A stretch of 64,000 nt of DNA from Rhodocyclaceae bacterium (GCA_016702335.1 JADJEF010000019.1:1-64000); one strand, 5' to 3'; shown: positions 1-8,948, counted from the stretch's first letter. Program-made: numbers and translations. The notes: a model not told the origin generated them from the letters alone.

Positions 1-656
1 GAACGGCAGGCGTCCTTAAATCGGGCCGCAAGCTGTATGGCTGGCCAAGACTAGACAGGAAACTCTGCTCAAGGGCGGTGATTCCGAAAAAAGCCTACCT
101 CTTGCTCGCCTGAGAAGCTGTGATGGCGGTTTTGGCCACCACGGCGCAGTACACCTCCATCCGCGTCGTCTGCAATAACACCTTGCAGTTGGCCGTCGCC
201 AGTTCACACGCCGGATCAGTGCGAAGGTGCCGCACAGCGCTAAATTTGGTGATCCCGCCCGGAGTAAAACGGGAACTGGGTCTGGGCCTGACGGCGTGGG
301 ATACCTTCATCATAAACGTTCGCCCAACTGGCCGAGCGTAAGGTAAATAGGTTCGAAGCCATGAACTATCTGGTCAAGTGTGCTGGGTGGACAAAGCGCG
401 TTGCCACTGGCTGAGCAACCCAACCAGAAAGCGATACAAACGGTGCAGTCTTTGTTTGTGGGTGGTGCCAAAGGCAGCGGTTGGCATCCGCTGATGGCAC
501 CGCCTGAGGACTCAATCAATCGGGTGACGGAATTCTGTGACCAGCATCGTCGTCGCCGTAAGCAGGATTACCGCTTGGACAGCGCCTGGTTTGGTCAGGA
601 GTGCGGTGATCAAAGAAGCGTGCCTACCGGGAAGCCATGAAGCTGGCGGCTTGATC
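1..656 (+). pseudogene. DUF932 family (phage/plasmid-like TIGR03299) gene, 3' part, frameshifted
   Basis: Pieced together over three frames, the translation follows the DUF932 C-terminal half: a GLARTGQ-like stretch, LATTAQYTSIRVVCNNTL (about 125-190), KRELGLGLTAWDTFI (270-315), NYLVK (360-380), NQKAIQTVQSLF (420-455) and QDYRLDSAWFGQ (560-600), ending REAMKL near 650. The 5' end is off the window. DUF932 proteins accompany recombination genes on plasmids and ICEs, and their role is unknown. At least four single-base frame changes break the reading frame; these could be decay or base-call errors. The YqaJ and metal-binding genes downstream are its usual companions (inference). Confidence 0.65.
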
Positions 657-915
657 CACAAAATCTGTGGATTAACTCTGTAGGCGAGCAGGCCAAAGGC
701 CGTTCATTACATCATCGGTATTAGCTAGCTCCATTTCGGCTCGCTTGGTTCCCGCGTTCTCTATAACCACAAGAGTCTTTACCGCGCTTATGGAAAAAAC
801 AAAACTGCCCGCGCGATCCCCTCTGTTGCACCGCTGGCTGACGTTTCAGCTATTGCCCCATCGCCCCGATCAGTATTCCTGATCAGGGCGTTCTCTCGAC
901 CCACAGGAGACCGTT
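657..915. other. Leader region between DUF932 and YqaJ genes
   Basis: No gene is seen in about 260 bases. It holds a 12-bp inverted repeat with one mismatch (862-873 against 879-890, built around GATCAG/CTGATC) that could be a terminator or operator. An AGGAG ribosome binding site at about 905 precedes the ATG at 916. Confidence 0.4.
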
Positions 916-1924
916 ATGAGCGTCGTCGTACGCCACCCAGAATCATCTTGAATCCCAAACCAAGCCCAAACCGGCTCTGCGCCTGATCAAGACCCACGAA
1001 CTGTCCCGTGAGGACTGGCTCGACGTGCGTAAGCGCCAAGGCATCGGCAGCAGATGCCGCCGCGGCGGTTGGCATCAGTCCGTATCAATCGCCGCTGGAA
1101 CTATGGCTCGTCAAAACGGGTCGCGATCAACACCTGCAAGACTGATCCCAATGACCAGGATAGCCCACTCTATTTTGGAAACCTGTTGGAGCCCTATTGT
1201 CGCAAGCCATTACACCAAACGTACCGGCAACCGAGTGCGGCGGATCAATGCGGTGCTTCAGCATCCTGATGCCGACAAAAAGTTTCATGCTCGCCAATAT
1301 CGATCGTGAAGTTCTGAATGCCGACGTTCAGATTCTCAGATCCAAAACAACCGGAGAATTTGGAAGTCGGCTCTGGCGAGACGGCGTCCCGGGTATGCAG
1401 TACCAGGTACAGCATCAACTGGCCGTCACGGGTAAAGCCGGTGCCGATGTCTATGTCCTGCTCTGTGGTCAGGAGATTCGCATTCATCGCATTAAACGCG
1501 ATGACGCCCTGATTGCTCGGCTGATTCAACTGGAACGGGAATTTTGGACCTACGTGGAAGCGGATACCCCACCGCCGGCGGATGGTTCCGGAATCAGCGG
1601 AAATCGCCTTGCGGGCCTTATATTCCCAGGACAGCGGCCAAACACTCGACCTATCGGCGGACCGGGAGATGTCCGCCACCTTCGCTGATCTGGTGGCGAT
1701 CCGGCAAACCATCGCCGAGCAGGAAAGGTCGAGGCGCGGCTGAAGCAGAAGATCCAGCAGCGTATGGGCGATGCCAGTAAAGCCCTGTTCGAAACCGGCA
1801 GCGTGAGTTGGAAGCGATCAAGGACAGCCAGGGTATCGATCTGGAAAAGCTGCTTCAGGCATCCGGATCTCAAAACGCGCTACGCCTTGAGCAAGCCAGG
1901 CAGTCGTCGTTTCTTGATGACTGA
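916..1924 (+). pseudogene. YqaJ-like viral recombinase/exonuclease, multiply frameshifted
   Basis: Segments in all three frames join into a YqaJ-type nuclease: LIKTHELSREDWLDVRK (about 985-1030), a GIGS...AAAVGISPY-like block, NDQDSPLYFGNLLEP (1150-1195), HYTKRTGNRVRRINAV, HPDADK...FMLANIDREV, KTTGEFGSRLWRDGVP (1350-1390) and YQVQHQLAVTGKAGADV (1400-1450). The C-terminal part includes ALFETGSVSWKRSKDSQG. YqaJ enzymes are PD-(D/E)XK exonucleases that pair with a phage or plasmid annealing protein. At least six single-base frame changes are needed, so as written the gene is dead. It is not part of the integron. Confidence 0.7.
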
Positions 1925-2079
1925 TCCCACCACGTTTTATCGCCGCAAGAACTACCCATCCCGCATCACCCCAACCCACCACAGCCCCGTCATCCCACCG
2001 CAGCGGACGACGGCGTGTGGAACGTGGCCGGTCTCCCTGCGGAAAGGAGGCCGGCAACACCCATCATCACAGGAAAGCA

Positions 2080-3057
2080 ATGATCAAAGGTTTGGCTATC
2101 ACCCGCCCATTACCGGGCGGATTTCTATCAGTCGTGTCGTTGAAAGAAACGGCAAGCGGCTCCCCGAGAAGGACGATCAATTCACCATCACGACCCAGAT
2201 ACAAGGCAAGGACGGCTGGTTGCAGCACAGTCTGGATGAGCGGCTACGCAATGGTCAGGAAAGGCGCAGAAGCTGCGCTTCGATTCCGATTCGGCTGATG
2301 TTCAATGATCCGGATCTCAATCTCAGAGCTGACTACAGCCTGTTTGACCGCAACACCGGGCGACCCATGTGCTCTGGCAATGGCGAAACCTGTCGGCGCT
2401 TTACCGGCAAGGGGCATTGAAACGCCCGCCTTGTCCGGCGCACAAGGCTGTGAGCTGGCCGAGGCAGGATGCAAGCCGTATGCGCGGCTGAACGTCAGAT
2501 TGAGGTGACGGGTCACTACCGACAACATCGCCATCAACGGCACCCGAGGCAAAGCCTACCCCGCAGTCGAGAAGCCGGGACGTTCATCTTCCGCACCACC
2601 GGCTTTAACGGTATCCGCACTGGCGGCACGCCTGAGTTACTTCGAAGCCTTGTCGGAAACCGGCTGTCTTGTTTGCCGTTGAGCATGAGATTGCGAGCCA
2701 AGACCACGACGATGAGTCATCGGACGCCGATTTACTACGCGGACATCACCTTGCGTGATGGGCAAAGTGTCGAGGAGGCCTTGCAGGTAATACTCCGGGC
2801 GATTGAAGCGCGGCGCCAATCTGCCGGGTATGACCAAAGTGGCGCTCGATGCGGCGGCACGGGCCGGATTTGCCAATGGGGCGTTCGAAGATTCGGATGA
2901 CGACGCCGCCGAAGTGGTGGAGGAATTCTTTCCGGAGCAATCGGAGGAGGGTGACAGACAGCGAAAAGCCGACTCGGACGCTGGTGCTACTGCAGCAAAG
3001 AGCCAAACAAGCTTGCGTGAAAAGTTAGAACGAAAGGCAATGGCGACGACAAATTGA
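2080..3057 (+). pseudogene. Plasmid/ICE 'hydrolase or metal-binding' recombination-partner protein, frameshifted
   Basis: The ATG at 2080 follows an AGGAAAG site. The joined reading is MIKGLAIT...GRISISRVVERNGKRLPEKD, FTITTQIQGKDGW, FNDPDLNLRADYSLFDR, then a cysteine-bearing stretch (CSGNGETCRR, GCELAEAGCKPYARLNV), HRTPIYYADITLRDGQSVEEAL, and an acidic C-terminus (DDDAAEVVEEFFPEQ, 2885-2940) ending at 3057. This family normally sits beside YqaJ and DUF932 genes on integrative elements, and its biochemical role is not established. Several frame changes lie between 2150 and 2830; the last 85 codons are open. Confidence 0.6.
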
Positions 3058-3077
3058 TGCAATCAAGGAGAACAAAA

Positions 3078-3278
3078 ATGAGTATTTTTGACAGCATAAA
3101 TCCCGCCAAAATGGCGCTGATGGCCGGCATCGGCCTGATCAGGATAGGTATCGCCGTAGCGAAGCAAGTCATGGGCGACGACGAAGAGGATCTGGATAAA
3201 TTCCGGGCCGGACTATGACTCCCGTTTTTCGAAGCCTATGCCCGCGGATTTCGCGAGACGAAAGATCTGGATTGGTAG
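3078..3278 (+). pseudogene. Small protein of the integrative-element module, interrupted
   Basis: The ATG at 3078 follows a good AAGGAG site and starts a product beginning MSIFDSINPAKMALMAGIGL. A TGA at 3216-3218 ends it after 46 codons. The same frame then reads FFEAYARGFRETKDLDW to a TAG at 3276, so a longer protein of about 66 residues is probably interrupted. The family is not recognised. It lies 20 bp after the metal-binding gene and was probably co-transcribed with it. Confidence 0.45.
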
Positions 3279-3283
3279 GACAG

Positions 3284-3315
3284 AGAAGGGCTTCAAAGTG
3301 AGGCCTTTCTTTTTT
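3284..3315 (+). terminator. Possible Rho-independent terminator
   Basis: A weak stem (GAAGG with CCTTTC, one bulge) is followed by six T residues. It lies directly after the last gene of the left module. Confidence 0.4.
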
Positions 3316-3580
3316 ACTACATCACTCCATAAACTGAAGTGAAGTGGAACGTGTCCTGCCTATTCATCGATACGCCCTCCGGATAACCACCTCCGGCCTA
3401 ATGGCTGCGGCTTAACCGTGGCTGCCGATTATTCATGGCACAGAATTTCGCCCAATCCGCTGTCCGAATGCCTGCTGCCGCCGAATCTAGGGAAAGGTAG
3501 TAGATTATTGGACAAGATGACAGGCGAAAAACTCGGAATCAGATTTACATTCATGCAGTTGCGAATCAACTCATTCTGTC
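3316..3580. other. Spacer between the left module and the cassette array
   Basis: No convincing gene is present and no integrase (intI) fragment could be read on either strand. The one notable feature is an inverted repeat, ATTGGACA at 3507-3514 and TGTCCAAT at 3577-3584, enclosing 62 bases. Confidence 0.4.
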
Positions 3581-3627
3581 CAATAACCTGTTCACTCCCC
3601 GATTTGGGGGGAGACTTTACGTTATGC
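3581..3627. other. Possible attI-like or divergent attC junction at the array start
   Basis: CAATAAC (3581-3587) is followed by a stem-loop CTCCCC-GATTT-GGGGGGAG (about 3595-3613) and then ACGTTATGC (3619-3627). The last nine bases equal the recombination core of the attC before the second copy of the same cassette (11709-11717). The first cassette therefore begins here. The left side does not resemble the other attC sites, as expected of attI, but no intI is present to confirm it. Confidence 0.4.
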
Positions 3628-3641
3628 GTCAGAGACACGCC

Positions 3642-4153
3642 ATGCGTAATCCTCCCGAACACCACAAGGCAATTGTTCGCCATCTTCGCGATCGCTTTAG
3701 TTCGCGTGGCAAGGTTTTCGCCTATCGCGACAACAATGGAAAGCTTCTATGCTTATCGCCGAATTTGACTGTGAAGCTGGGCGCTTCTATTCGACGATTG
3801 GTATTTGTGATCGTAAGCTCCCTATTCCTTCCGGCGTCTGAACTTGCCGCCATTGGAAAACCACCTTTGGCTTCCAAACGCTGTAGCTAGTTCCATTTAC
3901 TACTTGCGCGGGCGTTCCTTCGATGAGTGGCCTCTTGTCTGCGAAGATGTTGTGAAGTCCAACGCAAAAGTACCTACCGGCACATGGCCTACATGCCTGC
4001 TCGGCACGAGTTTCATGTTCCTTCATTGAAGACGCATGTGCGCTGGTTATTGGGTCTTCCAATCAAGGACGCCGAGATATCGCTCAGTAGTGATGCGCTC
4101 GCCGCAAAAATCAAGCGTGTTATCCCACTTGGCTATTCGGCGATGACGCATAA
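3642..4153 (+). pseudogene. Cassette 1: SUFU-like protein, frameshifted copy of the gene at 11732-12247
   Basis: This is a near-identical duplicate of the intact cassette gene at 11732. Compared with that copy it has single-base differences at about 3746 (C lost), 3838 (two bases lost), 3866 (T gained), 3968 (A lost) and 4112 (C lost), plus one G/A substitution near 3680. The frame is therefore broken repeatedly. The differences are mostly in short homopolymers, so sequencing error and real decay cannot be told apart here. The function is as for the intact copy. Confidence 0.65.
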
Positions 4154-4214
4154 CCCTACAGTCGAGCGGACCTGCGCAAAAAGCCGCGCAGCCCCGCTCA
4201 CTTCCACGTTAGGA
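4148..4214 (+). repeat. attC 1
   Basis: GCATAAC inverse core, stems GAGCGG/CCGCTC and CTGCGC/GCGCAG around an AAAAAGCC loop, then GTTAGGA core. Confidence 0.85.
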
Positions 4215-4218
4215 CCGC

Positions 4219-4730
4219 ATGGCACGATCTTCCTATCGCCGTCTTGAAGTCGGTAGCACCTTGCTCATTCCAGTGGATGACGAGCGAATCGCTGTTGGTC
4301 ACGTCATCGACCCTGGGCGTGAATTCTATTTGTGCGTTCACAAGCCTCTTTTTCGGCAAGCGACGTGATTCCGCCTTTGACCGGAGTCCCAATTGCGCTG
4401 ATCGGTATGTCTGGCGACGAGCAGCTTTGGCATAGCCGATGGAGCATTGGTGACACTCGTGATCCTCCAGTCAATATCCCGCGCCCGAACTACGTTTTAA
4501 ATACCCAAAATGGGTTGATGTTGAAAAGCTTCTTCGACGAAGATATTCGCCAAGCAAATGGAAGCGATCTTGCGTTTTATGGTTATAGGCATTCCAAATC
4601 AGGTATTGGATTTACCCATGCAATGCAACACATCCACAACATATGTGCGTGCACGTATGATTACAGTCGCATAACGTACAACCATGTTGTCGCTCGGTGC
4701 GCACAGCTTCCTCCTGGCGATGCGGTCTAA
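4219..4730 (+). pseudogene. Cassette 2: Imm26-like protein, one frameshift
   Basis: The ATG at 4219 lies 5 bp after the attC core. It reads MARSSYRRLEVGSTLLIPVD, then FYLCVHKPLFRQA, to a TGA at 4366. The frame beside it continues SDVIPPLTGVPIALIGMSG, DEQLWHSRW and on to the stop at 4728-4730 inside the next attC. One lost base near 4362 joins them into a protein of about 170 residues. The opening (small-domain strand followed by a G-D-E-x-L-W-x-x-R-W segment) is reminiscent of Imm26-type immunity proteins, but the match is weak. Confidence 0.45.
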
Positions 4731-4790
4731 CCCTTCAGTCGAGCGGAGCTGCGCAAAAAGCCGCGCAACCCGCTCACTTCCACGTTGGGC
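4725..4790 (+). repeat. attC 2
   Basis: GTCTAAC inverse core, standard stems, GTTGGGC core. The left arm has CCTTCAG instead of CCTACAG. Confidence 0.85.
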
Positions 4791-4830
4791 GTCATAGGAG
4801 CCGCCTCATGATGATTAAGCTGAGTACTCA

Positions 4831-5811
4831 ATGAAACACCATTTCGCTGACTTCTTGGATCGTGAGGGAGACTATTGGACAGTGGTACCCAATCGCGAAC
4901 GTTTCATCGATGAGTTCGAATGCACTGACGAAGGTGATCCGACCATTCAAGTTGCGCTCATCGGCAAAGATTCCAAAGACTGGGAAAAGTGCCTCACGCT
5001 TCCCAACTTAGAAGAAATTACTCTTCATGAAGCAAACTCTGACCAGTTCGAAGCTGTCAGCAATTTCACCCAAATCACGAGGCTTCGCGTAACGCACTTT
5101 CGTCCAAAACACATAGAAGGTCTAGCGAAGCTAGCTAATCTGGAAGAGTTGGTGTTGGAATACGTGTCTGGGTTTTCAGACTTATCCCCGCTCTCCGGAC
5201 TTTCAAAGTTACGATCTTTGCATCTTGAAAACTTGAGGCGAGTAAGCGACTTTTCTGGGCTTATGGGTTCTGCCTCCTTGCGTTATCTGAGCATCTTCGG
5301 CACTTTGGATTGGAACCAACCAATCGACAATTTCGAATTCTTGCGTGGCTTGCAGAATCTAGAGCACTTAGGCCTATCCTTTGTCACGAGCGCATGCAAA
5401 TACCCCGCTTTTCTACCTGCGATTGCGCTCAAACGCCTTAAGAGAATTAAGCTCGCGCCGCACTATTTTTCAGCTCAAGAATATGCTTTGCTTTCAGCAA
5501 TTCTAGAGGAGTGTCTGGAGCGGGGTGGGGAGCGTATCGGCGAATCGCTCACAAGTCCATGGGGCTTCCTATCAATGACACACGTCGCCTCTTGACCGAT
5601 CTGGAGATAAAGGAGAAACATCCGGAAGTATTCATCAATATGGACGGGCGAAGGATCGCTGACCCAGATAGTGAATGGTTTGAGTTCACAGGCAAACGAG
5701 CGGGGCGTGTTAAATGCACCCATCCAAAGCTTCAGAGAAATGCGCACAGTAGCCCAGCAGTTTGAAGCTATGAAAACTGAGGCGCGCGCACTAATCACGC
5801 GTTTCACATAA
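4831..5811 (+). pseudogene. Cassette 3: leucine-rich-repeat protein with two compensating frameshifts
   Basis: The ATG at 4831 opens 254 residues. From about residue 60 to 190 there are four or five irregular leucine-rich repeats (LPNLEEITLHEAN, LAKLANLEELVLEYV, LSGLSKLRSLHLENL, LRGLQNLEHLGLSF). Near 5515 the plausible coding frame moves (MGLPINDTRRLLTDLEIKEK ... DSEWFEF), and near 5700 it moves back (LNAPIQSFREMRTVAQQFEA) to a TAA at 5809-5811. This gives about 325 residues in all. The protein is cytoplasmic, with no signal peptide. Leucine-rich proteins of this kind occur as immunity genes in toxin loci, which is an inference for this one. Confidence 0.6.
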
Positions 5812-5850
5812 ATAGGGACGATTTGCTTTGTTTCTTGTCCAAGCAATGCC

Positions 5851-5916
5851 GCCCAACCCTACAGTCGAGCGGAGCTGCGCAAAAAGCCGCGCAGCCCGCT
5901 CACTTCCACGTTAGCC
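5851..5916 (+). repeat. attC 3
   Basis: GCCCAAC inverse core, standard stems, GTTAGCC core. Confidence 0.85.
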
Positions 5917-5925
5917 ATCACGAGC

Positions 5926-6333
5926 ATGCGCCCGTTCGGAAAGACCGCCATCCTCTTCGCTGGAACCGTGCTACTCCTTATGCTTCTCTGGTCGACCGCA
6001 AGCGTTTACCTGCTTGACCAATACGAGCGCGCTTGGGGCAAAGGTGGCTCAGTTCAAGTGTTGTGGATGCTCTCATTCGGTTTGGCCTTTCTCGCTCTGT
6101 TAAGTTCAGGGCTAGGTGCAAAGCTTGCTGGCCCGCAACGCGCAGTGCCTGTGGTTTGGTCAACCCTCACCGGTCTTGCTTACGTAACTATTACCGCATT
6201 AGTAATGTGGCTTCTCTCCGCAGTTCAACATCACCTTGCCAAGTATCTCTTGCTCGCGTGGCTTGGTTTAGGTCCTGCAGTTATTGGGTTTGTTCTGACG
6301 AAGCACCGTGGCAGTGTGGTCACAGATGGCTAA
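5926..6333 (+). CDS. Cassette 4: small four-helix membrane protein
   Basis: This is a 135-residue protein of unknown function. Four hydrophobic segments (about 7-30, 44-66, 76-100, 104-125) fill most of it, with short charged loops and a basic C-terminus ending TKHRGSVVTDG. The ATG lies 10 bp after the attC core and the stop codon TAA is part of the next attC. There is no visible promoter, so expression would depend on an upstream one. No family was recognised. Confidence 0.7.
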   Translation: MRPFGKTAILFAGTVLLLMLLWSTASVYLLDQYERAWGKGGSVQVLWMLSFGLAFLALLSSGLGAKLAGPQRAVPVVWSTLTGLAYVTITALVMWLLSAVQHHLAKYLLLAWLGLGPAVIGFVLTKHRGSVVTDG

Positions 6334-6394
6334 CCCTACAGTCGAGGGGAGCTGCGCAAAAAGCCGCGCAGCCCCCTCACTTCCACGTTAGACC
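6328..6394 (+). repeat. attC 4
   Basis: GGCTAAC to GTTAGAC. The outer stem is GAGGGG/CCCCTC, a compensatory change from GAGCGG/CCGCTC in most other sites. Confidence 0.85.
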
Positions 6395-6398
6395 TCAA

Positions 6399-6860
6399 AT
6401 GACTCCCATCGCATATCTGTACCTACCGACACCCTCGCCAGAGAACGTAGCGGAAATATTTGAGAGCATTCTTGCGTCAGGTGTTTCCATTTCGCATTTC
6501 GGGCGCAACGATCCGCCAAAAAAATGGAACGGCGACACTCAAGCCATGGCTCGGCTAGTACTAGAACAACCCGAGTTGAATAAATGCGTATTCGTACGTG
6601 ACAAAACAAACGCAATTGAACTCACAGTAGAACTTTTCTATGATCCACGTTGGTCGCACTCAACTATTTCATTGGGCGCTTCATTGCAGCAAGCTGTTAC
6701 GTCCGTTGCCGCGAAGCTGATCGCGCGACTAAATCCGTATCTCTGCATTCAAGGAACAAGCGCAGCGGGCAAAGATCAATCGTGGCATTTACTGCACAAA
6801 CGTAAAGACTGCCCGCAAGGCGTTGTCAATGGCATCAATTTTTCTACGCCAGCGGTCTAA
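6399..6860 (+). CDS. Cassette 5: hypothetical cytoplasmic protein, 153 aa
   Basis: The ATG at 6399 is 5 bp after the attC core, and the ORF closes with TAA in the next attC. The sequence opens with MTPIAYLYLPTPSPENVAEI and has no signal peptide or membrane segment. It shows mixed alpha/beta character, with a conserved-looking FYDPRWSHSTISLGAS segment near residue 85. I do not recognise the family. Its position and size fit an ordinary integron cassette gene. Confidence 0.65.
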   Translation: MTPIAYLYLPTPSPENVAEIFESILASGVSISHFGRNDPPKKWNGDTQAMARLVLEQPELNKCVFVRDKTNAIELTVELFYDPRWSHSTISLGASLQQAVTSVAAKLIARLNPYLCIQGTSAAGKDQSWHLLHKRKDCPQGVVNGINFSTPAV

Positions 6861-6920
6861 CCCGGCGTTCGAGCGGAGCTGCGCAAAAAGCCGCGCAGCC
6901 CGCTCAACTCTACGTTGGGC
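6855..6920 (+). repeat. attC 5
   Basis: GTCTAAC to GTTGGGC. The arms carry CCGGCGTTCGAG and CTCAACTCTACG in place of the commoner CCTACAGTCGAG and CTCACTTCCACG. Confidence 0.85.
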
Positions 6921-6923
6921 GTC

Positions 6924-7364
6924 ATGAACACTGCGACCTACGTAGCCTTTGTAGGAATTCTGGCCATCGCCTTATTTCTGAATCATGGGCTTTCGGCTGA
7001 AACGGCAACAGCAATCGCTGTTGTAGCGGCACTGGCCGGAATACCTTGGTACTTTGGCACACGAGACAAAACGGCTCCTGCGGGGTTAGTTGAACGACTG
7101 CTTGCAACTCTTTGGGAATGGTTTCGCCGTTTCGTTGGCTTTTCGATTGGAGGGCTTTGCATTTGGGTTGCTACGAGAATTGTGTTTTCTCACGGTGGTG
7201 CCAGTGGGCTCGACCATCCTTGGCTATTCGCGGCGGGTCTCGGTATATTTGGAGTATTTCTTATCTACTTTGGCGCGGTGGGCCAAGGCCCACGCCGCTA
7301 CGACTGGCAGGAGGATATAGCGCTTCACAGAAGGAACAAACGTCGCTACAAGTGGTGGTTCTGA
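6924..7364 (+). CDS. Cassette 6: membrane protein, 146 aa
   Basis: The ATG at 6924 directly follows the attC core; an in-frame ATG at 6915 lies inside attC and is rejected. Hydrophobic segments lie at about 5-22, 26-44, 66-86 and 96-118. The C-terminus is strongly basic and aromatic (HRRNKRRYKWWF). The family is unknown. It is one of about eight small membrane proteins in the array. Confidence 0.7.
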   Translation: MNTATYVAFVGILAIALFLNHGLSAETATAIAVVAALAGIPWYFGTRDKTAPAGLVERLLATLWEWFRRFVGFSIGGLCIWVATRIVFSHGGASGLDHPWLFAAGLGIFGVFLIYFGAVGQGPRRYDWQEDIALHRRNKRRYKWWF

Positions 7365-7371
7365 CCATGAC

Positions 7372-7437
7372 GCCCAACCCTACAGTCGAGCGGACCTGCG
7401 CAAAAAGCCGCGCAGGCCGCTCACTTCCACGTTAGAG
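7372..7437 (+). repeat. attC 6
   Basis: GCCCAAC to GTTAGAG with standard GAGCGG/CCGCTC and CTGCGC/GCGCAG stems. Confidence 0.85.
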
Positions 7438-7679
7438 CGCTCGCGTATGGCACGCCCAGCACCAACCCAACAGTCACGCATCAGCGGTTCCGAATCGCTG
7501 TACGGATTGAGCCTCTTGTACTTGTTGGCCAATTCCTCGCACACCTTTGCACACGCCTCGCGCTCTTCTTCAGTCGCCAAACGCACAAGCAACTCAAAAT
7601 CGCCGCCTGAAAACTTCAGGCCGTAGCTACCGTTTGCCACCGTAAATCCAGCCTTCTTTGCCAGTGCTTCAATGTCCAT
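7380..7679 (-). CDS. Cassette 7: reverse-oriented phage-like small protein
   Basis: Minus-strand ORF with ATG at 7679 and 99 codons. The first 80 residues (MDIEALAKKAGFTVAN ... EEEREACAKVCEELANKYK ... CWVGAGRAIRER) resemble small phage and prophage hypothetical proteins with an ACAKVCE segment. The last 18 residues (SNVEVSGLRGFLRRSARL) are encoded by attC 6 read backwards, because no stop precedes it. The gene points against the array direction, so it needs its own promoter. Function is unknown. Confidence 0.6.
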   Translation of the reverse strand: MDIEALAKKAGFTVANGSYGLKFSGGDFELLVRLATEEEREACAKVCEELANKYKRLNPYSDSEPLMRDCWVGAGRAIRERSNVEVSGLRGFLRRSARL

Positions 7680-7701
7680 TTTCTTTCTCCGTAAAAATGC
7701 G

Positions 7702-7755
7702 CTCTAACCCGGCAGTCGAGCGGACTCTTGCGAGCCGCTCACTTCTGCGTTAGAC
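7702..7755 (+). repeat. attC 7 (short)
   Basis: CTCTAAC to GTTAGAC, only 54 bp. The outer stem GAGCGG/CCGCTC is kept, but the inner CTGCGC stem and A-rich loop are replaced by ACTCTTGCGA. Confidence 0.8.
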
Positions 7756-7775
7756 CGCAGTTGAGAGAGGATGCA

Positions 7776-8126
7776 ATGTCGATAAACTGGAATGCAGGTT
7801 CCTCGCTTTTCTGGCTACGTCTCGTGCTGATTTCACAATTATTTATGGCCGCTGTTTGCATTCATTTTTACAGCAATGTTCAAACGGTAATTGCCAATCG
7901 AACAGCCGCAAATGAAAGGCTAGAGGGAAAGCTTCGGGGCGTTCAAAGTGATGAAATCAACAAAGAGGTCGTTTTGGCAATAGCAAAGGGTTCAGTCCAA
8001 GATTCCGAAAATCTCGCACAGCTTCTATTAGCAGTTGGCATTTTCGGTGCATGGAATGCTGCCCTAATTGTTCTGTCGATGGCCATTGAAAAACAAAAAC
8101 GTGAGGGTAATCGCAGTGCGGTCTAA
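7776..8126 (+). CDS. Cassette 8: two-helix membrane protein, 116 aa
   Basis: The ATG at 7776 follows a GAGAGAGG site; an earlier ATG at 7771 closes after four codons. Hydrophobic helices lie at about 13-32 and 84-104, separated by a charged 50-residue region that could be a coiled coil (VIANRTAANERLEGKL). The stop lies in the next attC. Function is unknown. Confidence 0.7.
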   Translation: MSINWNAGSSLFWLRLVLISQLFMAAVCIHFYSNVQTVIANRTAANERLEGKLRGVQSDEINKEVVLAIAKGSVQDSENLAQLLLAVGIFGAWNAALIVLSMAIEKQKREGNRSAV

Positions 8127-8186
8127 CCCGGCGTTCGAGCGGAGCTGCGCAAAAAGCCGCGCAGCCCGCTCAACTCTACGTTAGGG
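8121..8186 (+). repeat. attC 8
   Basis: GTCTAAC to GTTAGGG, GCGTTCGAG/CTCAACTC arm type, standard inner stem. Confidence 0.85.
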
Positions 8187-8193
8187 GTGATGA

Positions 8194-8475
8194 ATGCGTG
8201 ACCTAAAGATTGCAGCTGTTTGGTCGGCAATCGCATTCTTTCCTTTGATGTTGGTTGGCATTTTCATCCTGTCACCACACGGCGGAATGGGAGGCGGAGG
8301 GTTTCTAGAACCGTTAGCTGAGTTCCTTCTTGCCCCTTGGTTGCTAACTGAACACTACCTAATAGGTAGTTGGGCCTTGCTCATCTATCCGCTTCAGTTT
8401 CTTTGGTGCTTTACCATTTTCGCGTTGGCTCGATTGCTCTATCAAAAGATTCGCAATGTCCACCGTCACCCCTAA
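8194..8475 (+). CDS. Cassette 9: small membrane protein, 93 aa
   Basis: The ATG at 8194 is 7 bp after the attC core. Hydrophobic segments lie at about 8-28 and 57-82, with a glycine-rich loop (PHGGMGGGGF) between them and a basic tail. The TAA stop belongs to the next attC. Family not recognised. Confidence 0.65.
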   Translation: MRDLKIAAVWSAIAFFPLMLVGIFILSPHGGMGGGGFLEPLAEFLLAPWLLTEHYLIGSWALLIYPLQFLWCFTIFALARLLYQKIRNVHRHP

Positions 8476-8535
8476 CCCTACGGTCAAGCGGAGCTGCGCA
8501 AAAAGCCGCGCAGCCCGCTTACCTCCACGTTAGAT
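8470..8535 (+). repeat. attC 9
   Basis: CCCTAAC to GTTAGAT. The outer stem is AAGCGG/CCGCTT, a paired change relative to GAGCGG/CCGCTC. Confidence 0.85.
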
Positions 8536-8546
8536 TTCTTCTGAAT

Positions 8547-8948
8547 ATGTCCCGCATACTCAAGCTCACTTTCGTTCTTTTTGGCCTTCTCATCGTGGCT
8601 GCGTGTGGCTATTGGTATGGCATCCAGCGCGCCCAAAATGCCTACCGCGAGCAATTCTGGAACGAAACGTTCCGGCGCGAATATAAGGAGGCAAAGCATG
8701 ATTTCGCTATCGTTCAGTTACTGGCCGAGAACAAAACCAACAATGCATTCGAAATAGCACAGCTTCGCTACTACACCCGACTTATGCTTGCCTCCGACAT
8801 CGCAGCCAATAGCTCAAATCCAAATTTGATGAAATTGCTTCAATTGCATTTAGTCGAAGCACAAGCATTCCAAAAGTCTCACCCATATAAATTCCCCACC
8901 GAGAAAGACCAAAATGAATGGGAAACGCTTGTCAAATCGCCACGATGA
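8547..8948 (+). CDS. Cassette 10: membrane-anchored or lipoprotein-like protein, 133 aa
   Basis: The ATG at 8547 is 11 bp after the attC core. The N-terminus (MSRILKLTFVLFGLLIVAAC) is a hydrophobic helix ending in a possible lipobox (VAAC), so the product is either a lipoprotein or a single-pass membrane protein. The remaining 110 residues are helical and charged, without a recognised motif. Function is unknown. Confidence 0.65.
   Translation: MSRILKLTFVLFGLLIVAACGYWYGIQRAQNAYREQFWNETFRREYKEAKHDFAIVQLLAENKTNNAFEIAQLRYYTRLMLASDIAANSSNPNLMKLLQLHLVEAQAFQKSHPYKFPTEKDQNEWETLVKSPR

Noticed and set aside
1364..1386. Another copy of the 23-bp dispersed repeat
   Set aside because: It differs in the central bases, and the residues it encodes (GSRLWRDG) are those expected of YqaJ proteins, so it is probably chance.
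1245..1712. Minus-strand ORF of 155 codons in the left module
   Set aside because: Antisense to the YqaJ-like pseudogene, whose family sequence reads on the plus strand.
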